This document shows positions 1-6,019 of a stretch of DNA of 21,726 nt, piece after piece (the first letter of the stretch is position 1; the number at the start of each line of letters is the position of its first letter). Source of the DNA: CAZUFB01 sp048173955 (GTDB lineage Bacteria > Actinomycetota > Coriobacteriia > Coriobacteriales > UMGS124). The notes under the pieces are model-generated. The model searched no databases. It was not told the DNA's origin and saw nothing but the letters and a program-made list of their open reading frames with translations. The stretch lies in contig DBEYOB010000197.1 in the NCBI GenBank assembly GCA_048173955.1, positions 1-21,726 on the forward strand. Reading direction: 5' to 3'. Position numbers and translations under genes: made by a program.

Positions 1-67
1 TCGGGGAATGGGCGCCCGGGTGGGGGGATGACGACTAGCCGGAAGCGGCGGGTTTGCGTTGGCGGAA

Positions 68-100
68 CCGGCGCCTTTTCGATGGCGCAATCGGCGCCGG
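68..100. other. GC-rich hairpin near the window edge
   Basis: CCGGCGCC at 68-75 and GGCGCCGG at 93-100 are perfect complements around a 17-nt loop. No T-run follows on either strand, so a terminator function is only possible. No gene is supported in 1-134. Confidence 0.25.
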
Positions 101-134
101 CTCATTGGTGGAATTGGCTAAAAAAGCATTGACG

Positions 135-539
135 CTAACAGACGGCCCGTTCCATGACCTCGCACAGGCGCATGCGCATGAACCACGAGGTCTTGAGGCA
201 CACCCCGCACCCCTCGGCGCAGGCGCGGAGGGAGGCCCCCGACAGCATGTCGCCGACGTAGGCCGACCACACCTCCGGCGGGAGCTTGGAGTTCGCGAGC
301 AGCCCCATCGTCTTGGCGCTGAAGGTCTGCCCGCACCCCCTGCACAGCCAGCGCTGTGAGCCGTCCCTGTCTCGGCCCTTGCGCACGAACTCGGGGCAGC
401 CGCACCGCGGGCAGGCCTCGGGCGCCGGGGCGCCCCGCGCGCCGAGCTCCCTGGCGACGGCGTCCCTGGCCGCCTCCTCCAGGGCCATCTTCTCCTCCAG
501 CGTGAGGGATTCTATCCCGTCCAGCAGCTCCTCGAGCAT
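135..539 (-). pseudogene. IS1595-like transposase, N-terminal fragment
   Basis: This 134-residue product matches only the start of an IS1595-type transposase. It has an acidic N-terminal helix, then a zinc ribbon (CPRC at about 43-46 and CRGC at about 66-69), then a helix-turn-helix-like segment at about 90-115. The catalytic DDE-type (ISXO2-like) domain that should follow is absent; the frame stops right after the motif CEVMERAV. The ATG at 539 has a strong ribosome site, GGGAGGGGG, just upstream. The fragment therefore cannot transpose, but a truncated DNA-binding protein could still be made. The family call rests on the zinc ribbon plus the following segment and is fairly secure; the exact IS is not identified. 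Confidence 0.7.
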
Positions 540-620
540 CCCGTCCCCCTCCCTTCCTTGACTGACCGGGGCATCCTACAGGGAGGGGCGGACAACTTAT
601 GTCAACGGTGGTCTAACAGA
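135..620. mobile_element. Possible remnant insertion bounded by an 8-bp direct repeat
   Basis: CTAACAGA occurs at 135-142 and again at 613-620, on either side of the transposase fragment. Eight-bp target duplications are the known habit of IS1595-family elements, so this could mark a deleted copy. The left copy supplies the transposase stop codon. Against this, the sequences just inside the two repeats do not form a convincing terminal inverted repeat, so a chance match is quite possible. Confidence 0.28.
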
Positions 621-678
621 GAGTTTACTAAAAAATTCTAAGCAAACGTTGAGACCATCGCATGGGGTCCTTTGAACG

Positions 679-751
679 AACCTTTGCTTTCCTTCTTAGA
701 AAACAAAGGTTATTTGATAACCTTTGTTTTTGAAGACAAGAAACAAAGGTT
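679..751. repeat. Four CAAAGGTT copies with a 14-bp perfect palindrome
   Basis: The 8-mer CAAAGGTT or its complement occurs at 679-686 (-), 704-711 (+), 719-726 (-) and 744-751 (+). The middle two form a perfect 14-bp inverted repeat, 700-713 with 717-730, around the 3-nt centre TTG. A-runs on the left and T-runs on the right would let the hairpin act as a bidirectional intrinsic terminator. The two outer copies are not explained by a terminator and fit a cluster of operator half-sites better. No adjacent regulator gene identifies the ligand. Confidence 0.5.
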
Positions 752-787
752 TTCGCATGCGTCTCACGAGAACGCCGCGCATAAACG

Positions 788-838
788 CAAAAGGCCCCGC
801 GCTGCCTGCTGGTTCGCAGGGCGGCGCGGGGCCTTTGT
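788..838 (-). terminator. Intrinsic terminator of the Mop-domain gene
   Basis: AAAGGCCCCGCGC at 790-802 pairs perfectly with GCGCGGGGCCTTT at 824-836, and the inner bases extend the stem. Read on the minus strand, the stem is followed by TTTTGCGTTT. It lies about 28 bases past the stop of the molybdate-binding gene. Confidence 0.85.
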
Positions 839-865
839 GTGCAAGGTTGGCCTGGAGCCGGGACC

Positions 866-1294
866 TTACGCCTCGACGGCGACGAGCACATCGGTGCTCT
901 TCACGAAGGCGACGGCGGGCTTGCCGACCTCGAGGCCGAGCTCCTCGATGGCGGCGTTGGTGATGGAGCCGGAGACGGTGAGGCCGTACTCGGTGGTGAT
1001 GGTTACATGGCCGTTGACGGCGCCCTTCTGAATCTTGGTGACCTCGCCGCAGAACTGGTTGCGGGCGGAAATCTGCAGGTGCTGGCCAGCCTCGGCGAAC
1101 ATGACGTTGGTGGCCTTGACCACGGCGATGGCGGGCTTGCCAGCCTCGAGGCCGAGATCCTCGACGGCCTCGCAGGTGATGTCGGCCTTGATGTTCTTGC
1201 CGGGGGCAACCTCGATGGCGACGACGGCGTTGACGGCGCCTTTCTCGACGGAGACGACGGTGCCGGCGAACTGGTTGCGAGCGGAGATCTTCAT
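866..1294 (-). CDS. Tandem Mop (TOBE) domain molybdate-binding protein
   Basis: A 142-residue protein made of two Mop/TOBE repeats: residues 1-70 and about 75-142. Each begins with ISARNQF and contains KGAVN and LGLE.GKPA, the hallmark blocks of molbindins. Family knowledge: molbindins such as the di-Mop protein ModG are small cytoplasmic trimers that store or buffer molybdate or tungstate. That role fits an anaerobe likely to have molybdoenzymes, although none is encoded here. The ATG at 1294 is chosen over an upstream in-frame start because the Mop fold begins immediately after it and GAGAGG lies 9 bases upstream. The gene is monocistronic, ends in a strong terminator, and is divergent from the exported-protein gene at 1599. 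Confidence 0.9.
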   Translation of the reverse strand: MKISARNQFAGTVVSVEKGAVNAVVAIEVAPGKNIKADITCEAVEDLGLEAGKPAIAVVKATNVMFAEAGQHLQISARNQFCGEVTKIQKGAVNGHVTITTEYGLTVSGSITNAAIEELGLEVGKPAVAFVKSTDVLVAVEA

Positions 1295-1479
1295 GGTGTG
1301 CGTCCTCTCAATGGTTGCGGGCGGCGGCGTTGCACGCGCCGCTCCTGGTTGACATAAAGAACTATAGGTCACGCCCCTCTGTACGGGAGCCTTCTCAGCG
1401 GCATTTGAGTGCCGTCGTACCAACGTGTGCCAATCAACAACCAAGCGTGCCCCTCTGTCCTCGGCCTCTCATTTTCCCG

Positions 1480-1496
1480 ATTGCCAATTTGGCAAT
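1480..1496. promoter_or_regulatory. 17-bp palindrome, candidate operator
   Basis: ATTGCCAA at 1480-1487 and TTGGCAAT at 1489-1496 are perfect complements around one central base. This size and symmetry suit a dimeric helix-turn-helix regulator. It lies about 20 bases upstream of the candidate -35 of the gene at 1599. The regulator is unknown. Confidence 0.4.
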
Positions 1497-1515
1497 GCCA
1501 GTCTGTCATTCCGCA

Positions 1516-1559
1516 TTGTGGTCTGTGCCTGCGGTTTTCTATGATGAAGGTGGTATAAA
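1516..1559 (+). promoter_or_regulatory. Candidate promoter of the exported-protein gene
   Basis: TTGTGG at 1516-1521 and TATGAT at 1540-1545 are spaced 18 bases apart. Alternatively, TGGTATAAA at 1551-1559 reads as an extended -10. Both precede the GAAAGGA ribosome site and the ATG at 1599. The match to consensus is modest. Confidence 0.35.
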
Positions 1560-1598
1560 GCCCCGTGTGGGCGCAGGCTCAGCAGAAAGGAAGACATC

Positions 1599-3323
1599 AT
1601 GGGCAAGAACATGCGGCTTTTTGATACGTGCGGATACGGCGTTGCTTTTGCTGGAACTTTGGCTGCCTTGGCGCTCGGTGGGGCGTGTCTGATGGGAGCG
1701 TTTGCGACAACAGCGCAGGCCGACACCGCACCTTCTGGTTTGGGCAGTATCGCCGCAGCCCAGGGCGCAGCCTCGCCACTTGCGGGCATCGGCGATGGCA
1801 AGGCGGCCCCCATCGCCTCCTTCGAGGACGAGGACGTGCTGCTTGCCACCTACAGCAATGCGGCGCAAGGGTTCTCGCTGCTTGTAGACGCCGGGTCTTT
1901 CACGGTGACCGAGGGTCAGGGCGCGGGCGCGACGTTCGTCTTGAACACCGACGCCTCCTCCTACTTCGCCGTCTCCTATGTCGCTGACTGGGAAGGCACG
2001 CCCGATGTGGGCGAGTACTTGGAGGAGCAGCTCTGGCACGGCCAGATGGAGCACGGCGACTCCTATGTGCAGGTGAGTGCCGACGGCGGCGAGGTCATCT
2101 ACCTGGCCGGCGTGGGTGCTTATGCGTGCGCGTACGGTTATATCGATTCCTCGACGGGCCAGAACATGACCGTCATCCGAGCCATGGAGCCGCGCTCCGA
2201 CGGCAGCGCCGTGTATTGGACGCTGTGCACGAGTGACGAGTCTGCCGAGCAAGTCGCAACGGCACTCGTCTGGGCTTCGGCTACCTTCCGCGTGGGCGCG
2301 GACGCCTATACGGGCAGCAACATGTGGTGTGAGCCCTCCGATTTGACGCAGAGGCCTTCGGGAAGCACGTATTCGCTGGTAGATGATGCGGCCAATACAA
2401 CCGCTACACCTGCGCCTGCAGCTTCGGCTGATACGGCAACCCCCGCTCCTGCCGCCTCGACTGACGCCGCAGCCCCCACGTCCGCCCAACCCGCGTCCAC
2501 CCAGACGTCCACGACTGCCGGAGCCTACCAGCTCGTGGATTACGACGGCGGGTACTTCACCGTCGCGCTGCCTCATGGTTGGTCCATCCAAACATCGGGG
2601 GAGGGCGCCGGCTTCACCTTCGAGGCGTTTGACCCGGCCAATCCCGCTGTGCGCATCGTCTACTACGGTGAGCTGGCCTTTAACCTTAACGAGCAGATGC
2701 GTGAGCTCTTTGCCCTCTCCGCTTCCTCCGGTGACGCGACGCTCAATCAGCTGTACACGCTGTATGCCAACCTTCCCGTGCTCGACCCCTGCACGGTTGC
2801 CAATGCCGTAAGCCTGCTGCCTGCCTATACGCAGCTTGCGCTCGACATGGGCGGCGTCGATGACGGCACGGGTCTCATGGTCTCCTCGGTCCAGGTCACC
2901 TCGAGTGTGCCGGTGTCGTATTACTCGGCCTTCCCGGGCATGGCGGGCTATGTGCGAGATGACGCCCTGGTGAGTGCCGAGCTCACGCTGCTTGATGGTA
3001 CGGCCTGCAGGGCGGACTTCTTGGGCAGCGCGATTGCCTTGGGATATGAGGGCGGCTACGGCATGGCTGCCGCCATGGGCATGTGGGGCATCATTGCGCC
3101 TGCTGACATGTACGACGACGTCGTGGCCCAGCTCGCCCCTTGCGTGGGCACCCTGACCTTCTCGGATGAGTACGTTGCCCAGTGCAACGCGGCTAACGAC
3201 GCCATTACGGCCGCCGCTCTCGATCGTTCGGCTGCCAACAACGCCGTGATGGACCAGGCGCTGCAGGACTTTGACGACTACATCATGGATCGCGACCGCT
3301 TTACGTTCTCCGACGGTTCCTAG
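1599..3323 (+). CDS. Exported two-domain protein of unknown function
   Basis: The 574-residue product has a positively charged start, a hydrophobic core at about residues 14-36 and an AQA signal peptidase site near 39-41, so it should be secreted. Two globular segments follow (about 84-230 and 312-520). They are joined by an Ala/Thr/Pro-rich linker (about 263-307) with repeated TPAPAAS units, typical of an extracellular spacer. A helical tail follows at about 525-574. The second segment opens with GGYFTVALPHGW, which resembles the start of PsbP-like extracellular domains; this is a loose impression only. The tail motif DDYIMDRDRFTFSDG looks like the penultimate block of a C-terminal region seen in other exported proteins, and the stop follows it at once, so slight truncation is possible. 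The start is supported by GAAAGGA upstream of ATG. I do not recognise the family. Confidence 0.8.
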   Translation: MGKNMRLFDTCGYGVAFAGTLAALALGGACLMGAFATTAQADTAPSGLGSIAAAQGAASPLAGIGDGKAAPIASFEDEDVLLATYSNAAQGFSLLVDAGSFTVTEGQGAGATFVLNTDASSYFAVSYVADWEGTPDVGEYLEEQLWHGQMEHGDSYVQVSADGGEVIYLAGVGAYACAYGYIDSSTGQNMTVIRAMEPRSDGSAVYWTLCTSDESAEQVATALVWASATFRVGADAYTGSNMWCEPSDLTQRPSGSTYSLVDDAANTTATPAPAASADTATPAPAASTDAAAPTSAQPASTQTSTTAGAYQLVDYDGGYFTVALPHGWSIQTSGEGAGFTFEAFDPANPAVRIVYYGELAFNLNEQMRELFALSASSGDATLNQLYTLYANLPVLDPCTVANAVSLLPAYTQLALDMGGVDDGTGLMVSSVQVTSSVPVSYYSAFPGMAGYVRDDALVSAELTLLDGTACRADFLGSAIALGYEGGYGMAAAMGMWGIIAPADMYDDVVAQLAPCVGTLTFSDEYVAQCNAANDAITAAALDRSAANNAVMDQALQDFDDYIMDRDRFTFSDGS

Positions 3324-3362
3324 CTCGTCATTCAGCGTTAAACAGTTTTTAGCATTGAAGAG

Positions 3363-3414
3363 AGTCGGCGGGGCGCGGGGCGCGATTCGGCCTTGGCGCC
3401 CCGCTGGCTTTTCT
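3363..3414 (+). terminator. Intrinsic terminator of the exported-protein gene
   Basis: GCGGGGCGC at 3368-3376 pairs with GCGCCCCGC at 3396-3404. The stem extends outward through G-T pairs to 3363 and 3409 and is followed by TTTT. It sits 40 bases past the stop. Confidence 0.8.
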
Positions 3415-3529
3415 GCCTGCTAGTATGGACGTGCGGCCCGCGTCCAGGGTGTCTCGCCTTTTGGATGTGCACCGCGCCATTCCCGTATATGGAACCCCCT
3501 GAGGGGTTGACAAGCCAAGGGAGTCAGCC

Positions 3530-5320
3530 ATGAAACAAACCGATGTCAGCCATGCCTGCACGCGACGCACGTTTGCCCTGGCAGGGTTCGCCCTTGCCGC
3601 GTCTGCCGCTGTGTCTGCGCCCGTGCGAGCGGCCCATGCCGTGGGCCTGTTGCCCGGAGCCGTGCCCCTGTCCGATACGAACGACGCTGCCTCGACTCAG
3701 GCCGGTCCCTTTGACGACCTTCCCACAGATCCACTTGAGCGTCTCTCGGCTCTGTGCACGTTGTTCCAAGCTCAGGTTGAGGACTTCGCTTCTGCGTATG
3801 CGTCTTCGGTTGAGAACGGCGACGACGCCTATGCCCAGCCGATGCTCGACTTTGTGGACCTGTGCAACGCGGGCTACGAGGAGCTCCAGGCCATCTACGA
3901 CGCCCTTTCCGCCCAAGGGGCTAGCCCGGAAGCCGGCCTCGGCATGGATGTGTGCGTGATTGTGGCGCGCACCCTCGCGTTTTACTCCGGCTACTACCAT
4001 TCGAGCGATCCCCTCATGGAGATGCAGGTCCAGGCGGCGCAGGGTGCCTACGCCGACAACCTCGAGCTTCTCGATGCGATGTATGGCGCGCTCGGCCAGG
4101 TGCGCGACAACTACAGCATGCTCGACCTTCCTGCCTACATGAGCGACCTGTGGCCTCATTACATCAAGCAAATCGCGGCCTACCAGGAAAAACTCTACGC
4201 CGACTATATCTCGCTTGTGAGCAACGACGTCCTCATGGCCTACTCGGCCTCGTGGCTTTTGATGCGCCAGCCCTACATCATGCTGCATTACGAACAGCTC
4301 ATGTATGCCCTCATGCGCGCCCAGTTCCAAAACGCCGCCGACACGCTTGCCGCGGGTTCTGGCGCGGATACCCGCGTCATGGTGGAGCATGCGCTGAACG
4401 ACGAGATCTACCCCAACCTCTACCCGTCGTCCGACTCGGTGGCCAACGTGGCGATTTTCACCGAAGGTGGCGAGTGTGACGTGCTCATTGAAGTGCAGGT
4501 GGACGGGTTCTCCCAGCTTTACCGTCAAAAGATAACCGCCACGCCCGAAATCACGTACTTCATGATCAAGCCGCCGGTGGCAAGCGATGCGGGCAACTTG
4601 ACGAGCGAGCGCGACACCCAGCTCACGCTCACGGTGACCGACCTGGGTTCCAACGGGCTTATCGCCCAGGAAACGCAGACGGTCACGTTGCACAGCTTGT
4701 ACGACTTTACGCTTGAGAGCAACGAGTTCGGTATCGTCGAGCCGTATAACGTGCTTGCCTGGATGCGCCCCGACGCGCAAGAGGTGCTGGACATCCGCCG
4801 CGCCGCCATCGACTGGCTTGAGGCAAACATGGGTGCCGATTACAACACGCTGCCTGGCTACCAGCTGGGATATCCCGGGGAGGACGAGGCGAAGACGGTC
4901 CTCATTCAGGCCGTTGCCATTCAGGGCGCGATCTCCGACATGGGCGTGCGCTACAACATGGGGCCGTACTCGTTTGGCGCGATGCAGCGCGTGCTCACCC
5001 CCGACGCCGTGGTGCGCTCCAAGTCGGGCATCTGCATCGAGACCGCGCTGCTTGTGGCGTCGTGTCTGCAATCGGCTGACATGCACGCCATGGTGCTCAT
5101 CCTTCCCGGCCACGCCCAGGTTGCCTTGGAGACTTGGGAGGGGAGCGGCCAATACATCCTGCTTGAGACCACAACCCTGCCCTTCACGGGATCCGACGTC
5201 TCCTCCTACATCTCGACTCCGACTAACGACGAGTGGATTTCCTACCTGAGCGACGATGGCACCTACGTCATCGACTGCAACCTCGCCTCCACCCTGGGCA
5301 TCCGAGGCCTGGCTGTGTAG
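3530..5320 (+). CDS. Tat-exported protein with C-terminal transglutaminase-like domain
   Basis: The 596-residue product starts with a twin-arginine signal (CTRRTFALAG, residues 10-19), a hydrophobic stretch and a likely AHA cleavage site near residue 37. A long alpha-helical region rich in Tyr and acidic residues (about 60-300) leads to a beta-rich middle. Near the end is a transglutaminase-like core: SGICIETALL with Cys502, then PGHAQVALE with His528, then ILLETTT with Glu546. In bacterial transglutaminase-like proteins the triad is usually Cys-His-Asp, so Glu in the third place is notable if the alignment is right. Family knowledge suggests a peptidase or amide-bond enzyme acting outside the membrane; the substrate is unknown. 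GGGAG precedes the ATG, and a small hairpin (AACCCC/GGGGTT, 3493-3508) lies in the leader. The gene is flanked by terminators on both sides, so it is transcribed alone. Confidence 0.8.
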   Translation: MKQTDVSHACTRRTFALAGFALAASAAVSAPVRAAHAVGLLPGAVPLSDTNDAASTQAGPFDDLPTDPLERLSALCTLFQAQVEDFASAYASSVENGDDAYAQPMLDFVDLCNAGYEELQAIYDALSAQGASPEAGLGMDVCVIVARTLAFYSGYYHSSDPLMEMQVQAAQGAYADNLELLDAMYGALGQVRDNYSMLDLPAYMSDLWPHYIKQIAAYQEKLYADYISLVSNDVLMAYSASWLLMRQPYIMLHYEQLMYALMRAQFQNAADTLAAGSGADTRVMVEHALNDEIYPNLYPSSDSVANVAIFTEGGECDVLIEVQVDGFSQLYRQKITATPEITYFMIKPPVASDAGNLTSERDTQLTLTVTDLGSNGLIAQETQTVTLHSLYDFTLESNEFGIVEPYNVLAWMRPDAQEVLDIRRAAIDWLEANMGADYNTLPGYQLGYPGEDEAKTVLIQAVAIQGAISDMGVRYNMGPYSFGAMQRVLTPDAVVRSKSGICIETALLVASCLQSADMHAMVLILPGHAQVALETWEGSGQYILLETTTLPFTGSDVSSYISTPTNDEWISYLSDDGTYVIDCNLASTLGIRGLAV

Positions 5321-5351
5321 GGGCGGGCCGAGCAAGGAACTGCTGATAAAT

Positions 5352-5399
5352 AGCGCCGCCCCCATTTCCTACGTTGTGAGGGATGGGGGCGGCGCTTGT
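5352..5399. terminator. Bidirectional terminator between convergent genes
   Basis: AGCGCCGCCCCCAT at 5352-5365 pairs perfectly with ATGGGGGCGGCGCT at 5383-5396. TGTTT follows on the plus strand and ATTTAT on the minus strand. It serves both the transglutaminase-like gene and the lipoprotein gene. Confidence 0.85.
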
Positions 5400-5439
5400 T
5401 TGCGGTGAGTCTCTGTGTGGGGGCGATGCTACGGTCGGC

Positions 5440-6009
5440 CTAGTCGCTCATTTCGGCGAGCAGCTTCCACAGGCCTCCCTTGTCGTCGAAGGCGCGGTAG
5501 GTGTCGCCGTCGCGCAGGTTGTGGGCGTTGAACTCCACCGTGAGCGTCGAGCCGTCGTCGAGCGTGAAGGCGAGTGTGTCGTCGTAGTCGCTTGAAATCA
5601 TGTCTACGGTGTCGCCCACTTCGCCCTTCAGGTATGCGTCATAGATCTTCTGGGCAAGGTCGGCGCTCTTCACGGTGTGGGTCTGCAGCGTCTCGTGAGC
5701 CTCGATGTGCTCCAGGGCAGTTGCTTTGGCTGCTTGAGTGGTCTGTTCGGTTTGGTCGCCGCTGGCCTGAATGCTCTGGTCAGTCTGGACGGTCTGAGCG
5801 TTTGGGGCGTCTTGCTTACTTTGGGTGTCCTGCTCTGCCTTGGTGTCCTGTTTGGCTTGCGTGCTCGAGCTTGCCACCCCCTCGCCTCCTGCTTGCTGCG
5901 GCTGTCCTGCGTTGTCCGGCGTGCAGCCAGCAAGGCAGCCGGCGATGAGCAGGGTCGACATGCAAGTGCCAATCCCGAAGACATGCGTACGAGCGTTGTT
6001 TCGTTTCAT
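5440..6009 (-). CDS. Small lipoprotein, second gene of the regulator operon
   Basis: The 189-residue product has a lipoprotein signal with two possible lipobox cysteines, LIAGC at residues 21-25 or LAGC at 26-29; the second is favoured. A long low-complexity linker rich in Gln, Thr, Asp and Lys (about 35-95) should hold the folded part away from the membrane. The C-terminal part (about 100-189) is a small domain with DDGSTLTVEFNAHNL, probably beta-rich. I do not recognise its family. It lies 10 bases after the dual-HTH regulator. The regulator's TAG stop overlaps the AGGAGG ribosome site of this gene (TAGGAGG), so the two are almost certainly co-transcribed and probably translationally coupled. 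A role as the surface arm of whatever the regulator responds to is inference only. Confidence 0.85.
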   Translation of the reverse strand: MKRNNARTHVFGIGTCMSTLLIAGCLAGCTPDNAGQPQQAGGEGVASSSTQAKQDTKAEQDTQSKQDAPNAQTVQTDQSIQASGDQTEQTTQAAKATALEHIEAHETLQTHTVKSADLAQKIYDAYLKGEVGDTVDMISSDYDDTLAFTLDDGSTLTVEFNAHNLRDGDTYRAFDDKGGLWKLLAEMSD

Positions 6010-6019
6010 CGTTGGCCTC

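Larger units (their letters stand above)
540..865. other. Gene-less stretch with two hairpin structures
   Basis: No coding frame is supported here. The first part holds the ribosome site and upstream end of the transposase fragment. An AT-rich patch at about 620-760, unlike the GC-rich surroundings, holds the CAAAGGTT repeats. The last part holds the terminator of the Mop-domain gene. The two structures are listed separately. Confidence 0.6.
1295..1598. other. Divergent intergenic region with repeat motifs
   Basis: No gene is supported here. The region separates the Mop gene (minus) from the exported-protein gene (plus). It holds the decamer GCCCCTCTGT twice in direct orientation (1373-1382 and 1449-1458), a 17-bp palindrome (1480-1496) and a candidate promoter for the plus-strand gene. 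No convincing -35/-10 pair was found for the Mop gene, although CTATAGT on the minus strand near 1363-1369 is a possible -10. Confidence 0.45.

Noticed and set aside
119..137. Left terminal inverted repeat of the IS1595-like fragment
   Set aside because: Only TTGAC matches the presumed right end (GACCACCGTTGACATAAG read on the minus strand); too short to support.
1295..1444. A 50-residue upstream extension of the molybdate-binding protein
   Set aside because: The Mop fold starts at the internal ATG, which has its own ribosome site; the extension has no family support.
1539..2591. A minus-strand open frame opposite the first exported protein
   Set aside because: It has no motifs and is rich in Gly/Arg; the plus strand has a signal peptide, linker and ribosome site.
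3524..5365. A 613-residue open frame on the minus strand opposite the transglutaminase-like gene
   Set aside because: It is His/Val/Arg-rich shadow translation of a GC-rich gene, with no motif or signal, and it crosses the terminator at 5352-5399.
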